Source: Prevotellaceae bacterium KH2P17 (GTDB lineage: Bacteria; Bacteroidota; Bacteroidia; Bacteroidales; Bacteroidaceae). Taken from it: a stretch of DNA of 64,000 nt. This document shows, piece by piece, positions 50,424-60,631 of this stretch. The notes beneath the pieces were generated by a model that had not been told where the DNA came from, did no database searches, and was given only the letters and a program-made list of their open reading frames with translations. The position numbers and the translations under genes are program-made. Positions within the stretch are counted from its first letter, which is position 1. Each line of letters opens with the position of its first letter. The stretch is from assembly GCA_900199655.1 (NCBI GenBank), contig FZRE01000003.1, forward strand, positions 62,001 to 126,000, read 5' to 3'.

Positions 50424-53333
50424 TTAGTATCCGAATATTTCCTCGGTGCTCATCCGCTTCACCGATGCTATCTTCTCCAACGACTTGAGGTCGAGATTCT
50501 TCTCGTCGCCCAGGATAAGATACCTGTAGGCCTTGCCCTGAATGTTGTCCTTGGCAAAGTTCATGAGGTCGTCGAGGGTGAGCCGTTGCAGCGTTTCGTA
50601 CTCCTGCTTGTAGGGATTGTAGTCGATGCCCAGGCGCAGCGCGTTCATGTAAGCGGTGAGTACGTCGAACTTGGTGGTGCGTGCAGAGGCAATGCTCTTG
50701 AGCAGGTTCTGGCGTGCAAGGTCGAAGCCGGCCTGCCGCCGGGGCGTGTTGTTGAGCAGTTCGCTGAACTCCTTGACGCAATCCATCATCTTGTCGTTCT
50801 GCGTAATGATGTTGGTGTAGAAGTATTCCTTATCCTGCAGGCGGCTTGGCCGGTTGTACCGGGCCGATGCGCTGTAGGCAAGACCGCGGGCTTCGCGTAG
50901 TTCCTGGAACACGATGGCATTCATTCCGCCGCCGAAGTAGCCGTTGAAGAGGTCGATGATGGCCATCCGCTGAGGCGTGAAGCCGGTGTTCTGGTTGTGC
51001 AGTTGCATCATGTAGATGTTCTTGGCATCGTAAGGAGCAATCCAGACCTCGTTCTCCGGCGTTGCCTGCAAGGTGTAGCGGCGCGTGGAAGCATCGGTCT
51101 TGAGAAGCTGCTTGGGCGTAGGATGTTCCTTGGTGATGAGCTTGTTGAGCTTTTTGAGTGCCGACGGACCGTAATAAAGCACCGTCTGGGCGTGGTTGCG
51201 CAGGTTCTTCATGAGTGCCGTCAGTTCCTCGGGGGCACCCTGACGCAGCTTCTGCTCGCTCGGAATGTTGCGTGTCGGGTTGTATGCACCATACATTCCG
51301 TAGTCTGTCAGCGCTCGGTAGTTGCTGCGTTGGTTGGTCTTTGCGTCGGCTCTTCCTTTGAGTACGAGGTCTACATACTGGCTGTAAGCCTGCTTGTCGG
51401 CCTTGGCGTTCTGCATCAGATGCTCCAAGAGGCCCAGTGCCTCGGGCAGTTTTTCGTTCAGTCCGGATAGGGTCACGGTGAACATATCGGCACTCTGACT
51501 GAAGCTGTAGTCGCAAGCCAGGCGGTAGAATTGCTGCTTGATTTGCTCATTTGACAGCTTGTCGGTTCCCAGAAAGTCAAGATAGCCGGCGGCGTAGTCC
51601 ATGAGCGGGTTGGTTTCAGTGCCTATCGGGTAGCGGAACTGCAGGGTAAAGAGGCCGTCGGTGGTGTTCTGCTTGTACACCACAGGCAGCCCGCGGCGGG
51701 TCGAGGCCTTGGTTAAGTCCTTACTGAAGTCAAGGAACTGGGGCTGTATAGGTGCGGGTTTGCTGGCCAGCACCTGCTGCAGGAAGGCCGAATGTTTGTC
51801 GTTGTTGGTGGGTATGGGGGTGATGGCAGGCTTCTCCACCTTGCGGATGGTGGTGTCGTTGCCCTGCTTCTTGTACACGCAAACATAGTTATCATTGAGG
51901 TACTTGTTGGCAAAAGCCACGATGCCGGCCTTCGTCATCTTCGATATACGGCCCAGTTTGCCCACATGCTGCTGCCAGTCTTCGCCGTTGATGAAGGCGT
52001 TTACGAACTGGTCTGCACGGTTTTCGTTGTCATCGAGACTCTTGTAGAAGTCGCGTTTGTAGTTGTTGATGACCGACGGAAGCAGCTCGTCGGAGAACTC
52101 ACCACGCTTAAGTTTGTCCACTTCCTGCAGCAGCAGGGCGCGCACTTCTTCCAACGTCTGCCCCTGCTTGGGCATTCCGCCCACGACGAAGCCGGCATAG
52201 TCGCACATGGCATCAGTCCCGGCAAAGGCTGCCTGCACCTTCATCTTCTGGTTGAGGTCGAGGTCCAAGAGCCCTGCGTGGCCGTTGCTGAGCAGCGAGC
52301 CGATTACGTCGAGCGTGTCGCTGCTAAGCTCCCGGCCGGCCGGAAAGCGCCAACCAAGGTACACGTTCTCTGCTTCCTGCCCAAGGACGGTGGTGTCCTG
52401 CGGGGCAGTGATTGGCGGCAGGGGGGCGTACTCGGGGCGAGAGAGCGTCTCGCTCTTCTTCCATGAGCCGAAATAACGGTCGATAGTGGCAATTACTTCG
52501 TCAGGATTAAGGTCGCCGGCCATGCACACCGCCACGTTGTTAGGCACGTAGTAGCGGTTGAAGTAGTTCTTGATATTGGTGATGGAGGGGTTCTTCAAGT
52601 GCTCTCCCAGGCCGATTGTGCTCTGCGTTCCGTACGGATGAGTGGGGTAGAGCTTGGCCATCAGCGCCTGAAACAGCTTGCGTGAGTCCTGTGCAAGGCC
52701 GATATTGTACTCCTCGTACACAGCTTCGAGCTCGGTGTGGAACCCGCGTATGACCATGTTCCGGAACCTGTCGGCCTGTACTTTGGCCCAGTTATCAACC
52801 TCGTTTGCCGGTATGTTCTCCACGTAACATGTCACATCGTTGCTCGTATAGGCGTTGCTGCCCTCTGAACCGATGCCCGACATGAGCTTGTCGTACTCGT
52901 TCGGTATGTTGTATCGTGCCGCGAGACCGCTCACGGAGTCAATTTCGTGATACGCCCTCTTGCGGGCCAGCGGGTTGGTTAGCTTGCGGTAAGCCTCGTA
53001 CCTGCGCTCTATATCGTTAAGGAAGGGCAGCTCCGCCTGGTAGTCAGACGTGCCGAACTGCTGCGTTCCCTTAAACATAAGGTGCTCCAGATAGTGGGCC
53101 AGGCCGGTTGTCTCGGCCGGGTCATTGCGGCTGCCGGTGCGTACGGCGATGTAAGTCTGTATGCGCGGCTTTACCTTATTGACCGAGAGATAAACCTTGA
53201 GGCCGTTGTCGAGGGTGTAGATGCGGGTGTGCATGGGGTCTCCCTCAACGGTTTGGTACTTGTAGTCCTTTGCTTCGGAGGCTGAGAAGGCACAAGCTAC
53301 GAGGAGCGATGTAAGAATCAATCTTAGTTTCAT
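50424..53333 (-). CDS. M16-family zinc metallopeptidase (two-half type)
   Basis: This 969-residue exported peptidase has a signal peptide ([21 protein letters not shown]) and two M16 halves. The first half has the inverted zinc motif HYLEH (80-84), with a downstream Glu in the [12 protein letters not shown] block. The second half (from about 500) lacks the zinc motif, as is usual. [19 protein letters not shown] belongs to the closing half. It resembles pitrilysin or insulysin-like peptidases of Bacteroidetes that degrade peptides in the periplasm. The start at 53333 is chosen for the signal peptide. It lies 19 bp from DUF4954 and 23 bp from the fumarase. Confidence 0.92.
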   Translation of the reverse strand: MKLRLILTSLLVACAFSASEAKDYKYQTVEGDPMHTRIYTLDNGLKVYLSVNKVKPRIQTYIAVRTGSRNDPAETTGLAHYLEHLMFKGTQQFGTSDYQAELPFLNDIERRYEAYRKLTNPLARKRAYHEIDSVSGLAARYNIPNEYDKLMSGIGSEGSNAYTSNDVTCYVENIPANEVDNWAKVQADRFRNMVIRGFHTELEAVYEEYNIGLAQDSRKLFQALMAKLYPTHPYGTQSTIGLGEHLKNPSITNIKNYFNRYYVPNNVAVCMAGDLNPDEVIATIDRYFGSWKKSETLSRPEYAPLPPITAPQDTTVLGQEAENVYLGWRFPAGRELSSDTLDVIGSLLSNGHAGLLDLDLNQKMKVQAAFAGTDAMCDYAGFVVGGMPKQGQTLEEVRALLLQEVDKLKRGEFSDELLPSVINNYKRDFYKSLDDNENRADQFVNAFINGEDWQQHVGKLGRISKMTKAGIVAFANKYLNDNYVCVYKKQGNDTTIRKVEKPAITPIPTNNDKHSAFLQQVLASKPAPIQPQFLDFSKDLTKASTRRGLPVVYKQNTTDGLFTLQFRYPIGTETNPLMDYAAGYLDFLGTDKLSNEQIKQQFYRLACDYSFSQSADMFTVTLSGLNEKLPEALGLLEHLMQNAKADKQAYSQYVDLVLKGRADAKTNQRSNYRALTDYGMYGAYNPTRNIPSEQKLRQGAPEELTALMKNLRNHAQTVLYYGPSALKKLNKLITKEHPTPKQLLKTDASTRRYTLQATPENEVWIAPYDAKNIYMMQLHNQNTGFTPQRMAIIDLFNGYFGGGMNAIVFQELREARGLAYSASARYNRPSRLQDKEYFYTNIITQNDKMMDCVKEFSELLNNTPRRQAGFDLARQNLLKSIASARTTKFDVLTAYMNALRLGIDYNPYKQEYETLQRLTLDDLMNFAKDNIQGKAYRYLILGDEKNLDLKSLEKIASVKRMSTEEIFGY

Positions 53334-53352
53334 GAATGTGTATTGAGCTGTT

Positions 53353-55209
53353 TTAGTTTTCGAAGTCGACTTCATGGTCAAGTTGCGTGATGAAATTCTC
53401 CAGTACCTCGGGCTCCACATCGCCCATGCTGAATTCCTTTTCGGCGTCTTTCCTGATTTCGGCTATCCACATGCGGCGGGCTGTAATGTAGTCCTGGCGT
53501 ATGCGTTCGACATCAGTTTCGGTGAGTTCGGCCAGCCCGTAGTAGTCAAGAATGAGCTGATAGGTCCACGCCCACTGGTATTCGCGGTAGTGGTCGTTGA
53601 TGTTCTCGAACTTTCCTATTACCTCGTCAATGGACTCTATCTCGCCACTCTTGATGTTGGAAACAATCTTCTCCTCCTCGCTTACGGGCAACAGGAGGCC
53701 CGAGAGGTCGGCCCAGTCGCCCTTGCCGATGGTGTCCGCGGGCGGTTCTATGGCTCCCAAGCGCTTCTTCACACGCTTGAGCACGGCGCCCATGTAGATG
53801 CGCAAGGCGATGTCGTAGTACTTGATGCCCTTGCGAAGCGAGCTGGCATTGATGACGTACTCATGGTAGTTGTAGGTCGAAACATTGTCGCCGCTGGCTT
53901 CGCGCAGCTTTTCGAGTATCTTCTTGCCCTTCAGTATCTCGCCCACGGAGAACGGGCTGAGCCAGTCGAAGTTAACGATGCTCTTCTGCGTGCCCTGCGG
54001 ACGCACGTCTCGTTTGGGCCATTTGCGGATGTCGCGGTACAGACCAACGGTCGTGATGTTCCTTCCCGGCGAGAGATACATGGTGTCGCCGTAGGCTATG
54101 AGGTAAGAGAAAGGCAGCTTGCGCGTGTCGGGATGGTACATCAACTTGCCGAAACACACCGAAAAAGTTCCTATGTGGGCCGGCATGAGCAGGTAAGCAC
54201 CGCTTGCGGTCTTACATCCGCGCTCCAGCGTACCGTAGTGCATGGGCCCCATCTTGTACGCATGGTTGCTGAAGTTGGTTGCACTGCCGGCGTTGTAGAA
54301 CGAGAACTGGCCGCCTATAAGCAAGCTGCTCTTGTGGTGGCTGGCCGTAAAGGGACCGCAGAAGGCGGCACACGCCTCGCCGTTACTCATGTAGCTGTTG
54401 GCAAAGAACACGCTCTGCGAGGCCGTGAAGCCGTTGCTTATCTGGCATGCCTCGCCCACGAAGCAGTCCTGCATCTTCACACTGTTGATGATGCTGGAGC
54501 CCTCGGAGATGATGGAGTTCTCGCAGATAACGCCCGTACCGATATAAACGCTGGCGTTGAGTGAGCTCAGTATGGTGCAGTCGCTAAGCCTCGAGGCGCC
54601 GTTAATCTCGCAGTCGTCGGCTATCACGGTGTTGGTTATCTCCTTGGTGTTCACTATCTTCACGTTGCTGCCTATGGTTCCGCGCTCGGGCGAGGTACGT
54701 CTGATTTCCTCGTTGATAAGCCTACGGATGGCATCTCGCAGCGGTTTGTCGGCAGCATGCTTCACCATGAAGGCGGCGAACTGGCTGTTCAAGTCCTTGA
54801 AGAGGATGACGTTGCCGTCGCCCACCTCGTTCAGGACCGATATCAGGTTACCTTCGCCGAAGGTGGCACCCTCGGTTGTCTCGATGGTACACACGTTGGA
54901 GATGTACACATTGTCGGCTATGGTGTAGTTGTTGATATAGTTTCCGATGTTTTCTATCAAGCAGTCGTCGCCCAGAGTCACGTTACGCAGCGTGGCGTTG
55001 TTGATGCCCGCGTGCTTGAAGAACCCCTTGCTCACTTCCACACTGCGGCTGAAGGCGCCGATGTTCACCTCGCCGTAGAGCATGACGCGGTGCATGTAGT
55101 TGGGCTTGAAGTCCTCGGCCACGTTTACGGCAGTCCAGTCTTCGGCCCAGCAACTGTTGTTCTCCAGCACCTGTATCTCCTCTTCGGTCAGTTGTCTGTA
55201 ATCTTCCAT
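53353..55209 (-). CDS. DUF4954-family protein with left-handed beta-helix
   Basis: This 618-residue protein is mostly hexapeptide-like repeats (for example NNATLRNVTLGDDCLIENIGN, IADNVYISNVCTIETTEGATFGEGNLIS, NASVYIGTGVICENSIISEGSSI). These are the pattern of a left-handed beta-helix as in acyl- and nucleotidyltransferases. The middle holds a conserved KMGPMHYGTLERGCKTASGAYLLMPAHIGTFSVCFGKLMYHPD. The C-terminal 150 residues are helical. I know this as a conserved Bacteroidetes family of unknown reaction. A nucleotidyl- or acyltransferase-type fold is inferred. It lies in a tight operon between hflX and an M16 peptidase (19 and 19 bp). Confidence 0.85.
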   Translation of the reverse strand: MEDYRQLTEEEIQVLENNSCWAEDWTAVNVAEDFKPNYMHRVMLYGEVNIGAFSRSVEVSKGFFKHAGINNATLRNVTLGDDCLIENIGNYINNYTIADNVYISNVCTIETTEGATFGEGNLISVLNEVGDGNVILFKDLNSQFAAFMVKHAADKPLRDAIRRLINEEIRRTSPERGTIGSNVKIVNTKEITNTVIADDCEINGASRLSDCTILSSLNASVYIGTGVICENSIISEGSSIINSVKMQDCFVGEACQISNGFTASQSVFFANSYMSNGEACAAFCGPFTASHHKSSLLIGGQFSFYNAGSATNFSNHAYKMGPMHYGTLERGCKTASGAYLLMPAHIGTFSVCFGKLMYHPDTRKLPFSYLIAYGDTMYLSPGRNITTVGLYRDIRKWPKRDVRPQGTQKSIVNFDWLSPFSVGEILKGKKILEKLREASGDNVSTYNYHEYVINASSLRKGIKYYDIALRIYMGAVLKRVKKRLGAIEPPADTIGKGDWADLSGLLLPVSEEEKIVSNIKSGEIESIDEVIGKFENINDHYREYQWAWTYQLILDYYGLAELTETDVERIRQDYITARRMWIAEIRKDAEKEFSMGDVEPEVLENFITQLDHEVDFEN

Positions 55210-55228
55210 TTTCGTCGTTTTTAGTTTA

Positions 55229-56482
55229 TTATCCTTCTTCTGCTTCCGGATAGAGGAAGTCGTTGTATGGATATTTCTGCACGTGTAGCTCACGTACCTT
55301 CCTGTACAGCGTCTCGCGCAGTTCGTCGATGTTCTCTTTCTGCTTGGCCGAGATGAAGAGGCAGTTGTCGTTGAGCCGTGCCATCCAGGTCTTCTTGAGC
55401 TCGTCGAGGGTGATGTTCTCCTTCTCCGGGGGCGTCAGGTCATCGGGTTCCTTGTCCGTCCAGGTGTAGTTGTCAATCTTGTTGAACACAATCATCGACG
55501 GCTTCTCGGCGCATCCCAGTTCCTTGAGCGTGTTTTCAACCACCTGTATCTGTTCCTCGAAGTCGGGATGAGATATGTCCACAACGTGCAGCAGCAGGTC
55601 GGCTTCGCGCACCTCGTCGAGGGTCGACTTGAACGAGTCTACCAAGTCTGTTGGCAGCTTGCGGATAAAGCCCACCGTATCGGCCAGCAGGAAGGGCAGG
55701 TTCTCTATCACTACCTTGCGCACGGTGGTGTCGAGGGTGGCGAAGAGTTTATCCTCCGCGAAGACTTCACTCTTGGACAAGAGGTTCATGATGGTAGATT
55801 TGCCCACGTTGGTGTAGCCCACCAGCGCCACGCGAACCATGCGGCCGCGGTTCTTGCGCTGCGTGGTTTTCTGCTTGTCTATTTCCTCCAGCCGCTTCTT
55901 GAGCAGCGTGATGCGCTGCAGGATGATACGGCGGTCCATCTCGAGCTGCGTCTCTCCCGGGCCGCGCAGTCCCACCGAGCCTTTTCCGCCGCCCGAGCCG
56001 GAGCCTCCGCCCTGCCGCTCCAGGTGCGTCCAGAGGCGCTGCAGGCGGGGCAGCATGTAGCGGTACTGGGCCAGCTCTACCTGCGTTTTGGCGTTTGCTG
56101 TTTGTGCCCGCATGGCAAAGATGTCGAGTATGAGCGAGGTGCGGTCCAGTATCTTCACGCCCAGTTCTTTCTCTATGTTGCGTATCTGCTTGGCCGACAG
56201 CTCGTCGTCGAATATCACCATGCCCACGGGAGTTTCGTTGTCGTCCTGCTCCTGTATGTATTTTTTAATTTCCTCCAGCTTTCCCTTGCCCACGTAACTT
56301 ACGGTGCTGGGGCCGTTCAGCTTCTGGGTGAAGCGCTTGATGGTAACGGCTCCCGCCGTGTCGGCTAAGAACTCAAGCTCGTCCAGGTACTCTATGGTCT
56401 TGGCCTCGTCCTGTTCCTGGGTAATGAGACCTACCAGGACGGCCGTTTCAGCCTTGACTTCGGAGATAACAAATTCCTTCAT
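55229..56482 (-). CDS. hflX: GTPase HflX
   Basis: This 417-residue ribosome-associated GTPase splits stalled or idle ribosomes. It has the HflX N-domain (VGLITQEQDEAKTIEYLDELEFLADTAGA, GKGKLEEIKKYIQ), a glycine-rich loop (QGGGSGSGGGKGSVGLRGPGETQLE), and a G domain with GYTNVGKS (P-loop), DTVGF (G3) and NKID (G4). The start at 56482 follows a minus-strand TATCTTTG -7 box at 56507-56514. It heads the run hflX, DUF4954, M16 peptidase, fumarase. The combination seems to reflect shared transcription rather than a shared pathway. Confidence 0.95.
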   Translation of the reverse strand: MKEFVISEVKAETAVLVGLITQEQDEAKTIEYLDELEFLADTAGAVTIKRFTQKLNGPSTVSYVGKGKLEEIKKYIQEQDDNETPVGMVIFDDELSAKQIRNIEKELGVKILDRTSLILDIFAMRAQTANAKTQVELAQYRYMLPRLQRLWTHLERQGGGSGSGGGKGSVGLRGPGETQLEMDRRIILQRITLLKKRLEEIDKQKTTQRKNRGRMVRVALVGYTNVGKSTIMNLLSKSEVFAEDKLFATLDTTVRKVVIENLPFLLADTVGFIRKLPTDLVDSFKSTLDEVREADLLLHVVDISHPDFEEQIQVVENTLKELGCAEKPSMIVFNKIDNYTWTDKEPDDLTPPEKENITLDELKKTWMARLNDNCLFISAKQKENIDELRETLYRKVRELHVQKYPYNDFLYPEAEEG

Positions 56483-56506
56483 ATTGTCTTTGATACTATT
56501 TAGTTG

Positions 56507-56514
56507 CAAAGATA
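56507..56514 (-). promoter_or_regulatory. -7 box of the hflX operon
   Basis: CAAAGATA on the plus strand, TATCTTTG on the minus strand, 25 bp before hflX. The -33 box is not clear. Confidence 0.5.
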
Positions 56515-56598
56515 GTAATTTATATGAAAAGTGAGAAACGCGAACTCATAAAAAATGAAAAGCCGCCGCCAGCGGGGCGTTCTTTATGCGAGACCGGA

Positions 56599-56642
56599 GC
56601 AAAAGGCATCGTTCAAGCCCCTTGGAAGGCACCTTTTGTTTT
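56599..56642. repeat. 22-bp palindromic array, locus 9 (2 units)
   Basis: Units start at 56599 and 56621. Shared features are GGCATCGTTCAAG and CTTGGAAGGCACCTTTTG. Confidence 0.65.
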
Positions 56643-56665
56643 GTAATTTAAAGGCAGCAGCGGTT

Positions 56666-56838
56666 CCTCCCCTTAGAAAGGGGAGGTTAGGAGGGGATGA
56701 TTTTGCAAGCAGCGAGCAGCTAATTCACAATTCATCATTCACAATTCACAGGTTAGGAGGTGATGATTCCTGCTGCAAGTTCGCTGTTTCCTGCCACGCG
56801 GTCATCCCCTCCTCCGCCTCCCCTTTCTAAGGGGAGGT
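56666..56838. repeat. Inverted pair of CCTCCCCTTAGAAAGGGGAGG-type hairpins
   Basis: A hairpin at 56666-56686, with GAGGGGATGA after it, is repeated in reverse at 56803-56838. The roughly 100-bp centre holds a CACAATTCAC-type run (56718-56752). It could be a small mobile or filler palindrome; no transposase is present. Confidence 0.5.
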
Positions 56839-56898
56839 TACCGGTTTGCCTTTTTGCAAGCTGTCGTTTGTTCGCTCCTGCTAAGCAATGAGTCGTCA

Positions 56899-57090
56899 GC
56901 AGCTGAAAAATTACTATGTTACTCTGTCTTTAAAAACAATCAGCAAATCGACAGCAGGCCTGCGGCAGTTGAAAAATTACTATGTTACTCTGTCTTTAAA
57001 AACAATCAGCAAATCGACAGCAGGTCCGCGGCAGCTGAAAAATTACTATGTTACTCTGTCTTTAAGAGCAAGAAGAACGCGGGCACAGAG
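56899..57090 (+). repeat. Tandem repeat, 66-bp period, about 2.8 copies
   Basis: AGCTGAAAAATTACTATG recurs at 56901, 56967 and 57033, with near-identical intervals. The period is a multiple of three, so several frames stay open and produce repetitive peptides. Codon use and lack of a clear start give no support for a gene. It lies in the 1092-bp gap 56483-57574, which holds arrays and repeats but no gene I can support. Confidence 0.75.
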
Positions 57091-57170
57091 ATTGCTGCAA
57101 AGCGGTAGAAAACACCTTCTTACGTTGTCTTAAAAAACCTCCGGCGGAGCAGGAGAAAATCTGTCGGCGG

Positions 57171-57258
57171 ATTGGAGGTGCCTATCAAGCTCCTTGGAGG
57201 TATCGTTCAAGGGGCTTGAAGCATATCTACAAGGGGCTTGAACGATACCTTTTACAAA
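57171..57258. repeat. 22-bp palindromic array, locus 10 (4 units)
   Basis: Units start at 57171, 57193, 57215 and 57237. Cores are GGAGGTGCC, GGAGGTATC, GAAGCATATC and GAACGATACC, with CTTGAA or CTTGGA left arms. Confidence 0.8.
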
Positions 57259-57530
57259 GCAGCTCATTATCAGTTACTTACGCGGAGGATAAAGCCAGAG
57301 GGTCGGGAGACTTCTTTTCGCCTGCCTACAGAAGGACTTTTGATGGACTGCGGGGTGTGTTCCGCCATTGCGCGGCGGACGGATGATGAGGCCGGGGCAA
57401 TGCTTCCGTCCTCCCGTTTCGCGTCAGCAGCCGGCCGGTTGCAGGCCATTCGCAAGGGTGCCGGTGCGCGGTTATTCATTTAATTAATATAAAAAATGAC
57501 TTTTCATTTCTCCATCTGATTTATAATTGG

Positions 57531-57538
57531 TAATTTTG
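57531..57538 (+). promoter_or_regulatory. -7 box of nagB
   Basis: TAATTTTG, 36 bp before the nagB start, in AT-rich DNA. No matching -33 box is evident. Confidence 0.4.
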
Positions 57539-57574
57539 TGGCAATTAAAAGAGTCAAACTAAAATTATTGGATT

Positions 57575-58366
57575 ATGAGATTAATTATCGAATCTGATTA
57601 CGAAAAGATGTCTGAATGGGCAGCCAATCACGTCATCGAGAGAATTAACGCAGCCCGGCCCACGGCCGAGCATCCCTTTGTACTTGGCCTGCCAACGGGT
57701 TCTTCGCCCGAGGGAATGTACCGTTGTCTGGTCAGCGCCTGCAAAGCAGGTAAGGTTTCGTTCCGCCATGTGCTTACTTTTAACATGGACGAGTACGTGG
57801 GCCTGCCCGAAGAACACCCCGAGAGCTACCACTCCTTCATGCGCCGCAACCTCTTCGACCACATCGACTGCCCCGCCGAGAACATCCATATACTCAACGG
57901 AAACGCTGCTGACCTGGAGGCGGAGTGCGCCTCTTACGAGCAGAAAATAAAGGAGGCAGGCGGCATAGACTTGTTTCTGGGCGGCATAGGTCCCGACGGC
58001 CACATCGCCTTTAACGAGCCTTTCTCGTCGCTTACGTCGCATACGCGCGTCAAGACCCTCACCACCGACACCATCATAGCCAACAGCCGCTTCTTCGACA
58101 ACGACGTTACGAAGGTGCCCAAACACGCCCTCACCGTTGGCGTAGGTACGGTAATGGAAGCCCGTGAGGTAATGATTCTGGTCAACGGACACCACAAGGC
58201 ACGCGCCCTGCAGGCCGCTGTAGAGGGGCCGGTAACGCAGGCCTGGACCATCAGTGCCCTGCAGCAGCACGCCCATGCCATCATCGTAGCCGACGAGGCT
58301 GCCACCGACGAGCTCAAGGTTGGCACCTACAAATACTTCAAGGACATAGAGAAAGACAATCTCTAA
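57575..58366 (+). CDS. nagB: Glucosamine-6-phosphate deaminase
   Basis: This 263-residue enzyme converts glucosamine-6-phosphate to fructose-6-phosphate and ammonia. The active-site set is intact and keeps the E. coli numbering: FNMDEY with Asp72, and [13 protein letters not shown] with Asp141 and His143. The early phosphate loop is [13 protein letters not shown]. It is followed 110 bp later by a much longer NagB-like protein, so the intact enzyme and a degenerate relative lie side by side. Confidence 0.96.
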   Translation: MRLIIESDYEKMSEWAANHVIERINAARPTAEHPFVLGLPTGSSPEGMYRCLVSACKAGKVSFRHVLTFNMDEYVGLPEEHPESYHSFMRRNLFDHIDCPAENIHILNGNAADLEAECASYEQKIKEAGGIDLFLGGIGPDGHIAFNEPFSSLTSHTRVKTLTTDTIIANSRFFDNDVTKVPKHALTVGVGTVMEAREVMILVNGHHKARALQAAVEGPVTQAWTISALQQHAHAIIVADEAATDELKVGTYKYFKDIEKDNL

Positions 58367-58476
58367 ACCCTCTTTCAACCTGCCGGTATCGGACAACGGA
58401 CGCGCTGCCACACCTCAGCGCGCCTCTGCCCGGTGCCCGCACGTCTTGCACTAAACACCTATAATAAATATAACCT

Positions 58477-60468
58477 ATGAGACTTCATCTTAGTTCTGAA
58501 ATCGTTTTAAACAAAGTACCCGAAGAGTTCTACGCTCCCAAGACAGCAGTAGAGCGCTCGGAAATCACCCGCATGGAGAAGGTTCCTACCGACATCTTCC
58601 CCAAAGCCGAAGAGGGAGCCCGCTGCATAGCAGATGCAATCGTGAGCGAAATCAAGGCCAAGGAGCAGCTGGGCAAGTACTGCGTGCTCGGAGTGGGCAC
58701 AGGACAGTCGCTTACGCCCGTGTTCCAGGAACTCATCAGCCGCTACGAGAAGCACGAAGTGAGCTTCCGCAACGTGGTGGTGTTCAACGCTTACGAGTAT
58801 TTTCCGCTCACTCCGGGCAGCCAGCACAGTGCTCTCTTCCAGCTGAAGGAGCGCTTCCTGAAGAAGGTTGACATCCCCGAGCAGAACATCTACTCGCTCG
58901 ACGGAACCGTGTCGCAGGAGTTCGTGCAGCAGCAATGCCGCCTCTACGAGCAGCGCATACAGACTTTCGGCGGCATAGACATCATGCTGCTGGGCATCGG
59001 TCGTATCGGCAACATCGCTACTAACGAGCCCGGAAGCGGCCTCACGTCAGCTGCACGCCTCATACTCATCGACGCCACCAGCCGCGAAGAGATGACCATG
59101 AGCTTCGGTTCGCAAGAACCCGTGCCGCCGTGCTCCATCACCCTCGGCATTGCCGACATCCTGCAGGCCCGCAAAATCTACCTTACCGCATGGGGAGAAG
59201 AGAAGGCCGAGATTATTCAGAAGACCGTCGAAGGCCGCATCTCGGATGCCATTCCGGCCAGTTTCCTGCAGACCCACAACGATGCTCGCGTCATCATAGA
59301 CCTCTCGGCGGCAGGTAAACTCACCCGCATCATCCACCCCTGGCTCGTTACAAGCTGCAAGTGGAACGACAAACTCACCCGCGCAGCCCTCGTGTGGCTG
59401 TGTCAGGTAACGGGAAAGCCCATCCTCAAGCTCACCAACAAGGACTACAACGAGAACGGACTCAGTGAGTTGCTGGCCCTGTACGGCTCGGCCTACAATG
59501 CCAACATCAAGATATTTAACGACTTGCAGCATACGATTACCGGCTGGCCGGGCGGCAAACCCAACGCCGATGATACCTATCGGCCGGAGCGGGCCAAGCC
59601 TTTTCCCAAGCGCATCATCGTGTTCTCGCCCCATCCTGATGACGATGTAATCTCCATGGGCGGCACTATACAGCGCCTGGTAACCCAAGGTCACGACCTG
59701 CACGTGGCCTACGAGACCTCTGGTAACATCGCCGTGGGCGACGAGGAGGTAACTCGGTTCATGCACTTCGTCAACGGTTTCAACCAGTTATTCCTCGATA
59801 ACAAGGAAGAAACCATCAAGACAATGTACGCGGACATCAAGAAGTTCCTGGCCGGAAAGAAGGAGGGCGACATCGATACGCCTGATGTGCGCACCATCAA
59901 GGGCCTCATCCGCCGCGGCGAAGCACGCACCGCATGCACTTACAACAAGATTCCGCTCGACCATGTGCACTTCCTCGACCTGCCTTTCTACGAGAGCGGA
60001 AAGATTGAGAAGCTGCCTATGACGGAGAAGGACGTAGAGATTGTGCGCAATCTCCTGAAGGAGGTGAAGCCTCATGAGATATTTGTGGCCGGCGACTTGG
60101 CCGATCCGCACGGCACGCACCGCAAGTGCACCGACGCTGTTCTGGCTGCCATTGACCTTGAAAAGGAAGCTGACGCCAAGTGGCTCAAGGACTGCAGGAT
60201 TTGGATGTACCGCGGTGCATGGGCTGAATGGGAAATAGAAAACATCGAAATGTGCGTTCCCATGTCGCCCGAAGAGCTGCGCGCAAAACGCAACGCCATA
60301 CTGAAACACTCCAGTCAGATGGAGTCCGCGCCGTTCCTGGGTAACGACGAGCGGCTCTTCTGGCAGCGGGCAGAGGACCGTAACCGCGGCACCGCCAAGC
60401 TGTACGACGACCTCGGACTGGCCAGCTACGAAGCTATGGAGGCCTTTGTGGAGTACAAACCCATTTAA
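58477..60468 (+). CDS. NagB-like (inactive) domain fused to a PIG-L/LmbE deacetylase
   Basis: This 663-residue protein has two parts. Residues about 45-290 follow NagB (LGVGTGQSLTPVF, VVVFNAYEYFPLTPGSQHS, LLGIGRIGNIATNEPGSG). The catalytic residues are replaced: Asp72 of NagB becomes Tyr106, Asp141 becomes Ile177 and His143 becomes Asn179. From about 370 a PIG-L domain begins with VFSPHPDDDVISMGGTI (zinc ligands, about residue 386) and continues to GDLADPHGTHRKC (about 545). Such domains deacetylate N-acetylglucosamine derivatives. The gene follows nagB on the same strand. A scenario in which the PIG-L part makes a glucosamine compound and the NagB-like part binds or senses sugar phosphate is inference. 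Confidence 0.88.
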   Translation: MRLHLSSEIVLNKVPEEFYAPKTAVERSEITRMEKVPTDIFPKAEEGARCIADAIVSEIKAKEQLGKYCVLGVGTGQSLTPVFQELISRYEKHEVSFRNVVVFNAYEYFPLTPGSQHSALFQLKERFLKKVDIPEQNIYSLDGTVSQEFVQQQCRLYEQRIQTFGGIDIMLLGIGRIGNIATNEPGSGLTSAARLILIDATSREEMTMSFGSQEPVPPCSITLGIADILQARKIYLTAWGEEKAEIIQKTVEGRISDAIPASFLQTHNDARVIIDLSAAGKLTRIIHPWLVTSCKWNDKLTRAALVWLCQVTGKPILKLTNKDYNENGLSELLALYGSAYNANIKIFNDLQHTITGWPGGKPNADDTYRPERAKPFPKRIIVFSPHPDDDVISMGGTIQRLVTQGHDLHVAYETSGNIAVGDEEVTRFMHFVNGFNQLFLDNKEETIKTMYADIKKFLAGKKEGDIDTPDVRTIKGLIRRGEARTACTYNKIPLDHVHFLDLPFYESGKIEKLPMTEKDVEIVRNLLKEVKPHEIFVAGDLADPHGTHRKCTDAVLAAIDLEKEADAKWLKDCRIWMYRGAWAEWEIENIEMCVPMSPEELRAKRNAILKHSSQMESAPFLGNDERLFWQRAEDRNRGTAKLYDDLGLASYEAMEAFVEYKPI

Positions 60469-60488
60469 GATAATCTCATCTCACCACA

Positions 60489-60525
60489 ACGGGACATTGC
60501 CTTTACGGGCTTTGTCCCGTTTTTC
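60489..60525 (+). terminator. Terminator of the nagB region
   Basis: ACGGGACA (60489-60496) pairs with TGTCCCGT (60513-60520) and is followed by TTTTC. Confidence 0.75.
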
Positions 60526-60565
60526 GTCGGCCCTCCCGGCAACCTTCATGCTGCCTGACGACATG

Positions 60566-60597
60566 AAAAAAGGTGCAAACCGAACGTTTACACCTTT
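60566..60597 (-). terminator. Terminator of the amidohydrolase gene
   Basis: The AGGTGCAAAC / GTTTACACCT hairpin has an A run on the plus strand at 60566-60570, i.e. a T run after the stem on the minus strand. Confidence 0.7.
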
Positions 60598-60631
60598 ATA
60601 ATATATAGGCCCCTGCGTGGCGGCAGGCGGC

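Noticed and set aside
56899..57090. CRISPR or coding gene in the 66-bp tandem repeat
   Set aside because: The whole 66-bp unit repeats, so there are no spacers. The open frames exist only because the period is a multiple of three.
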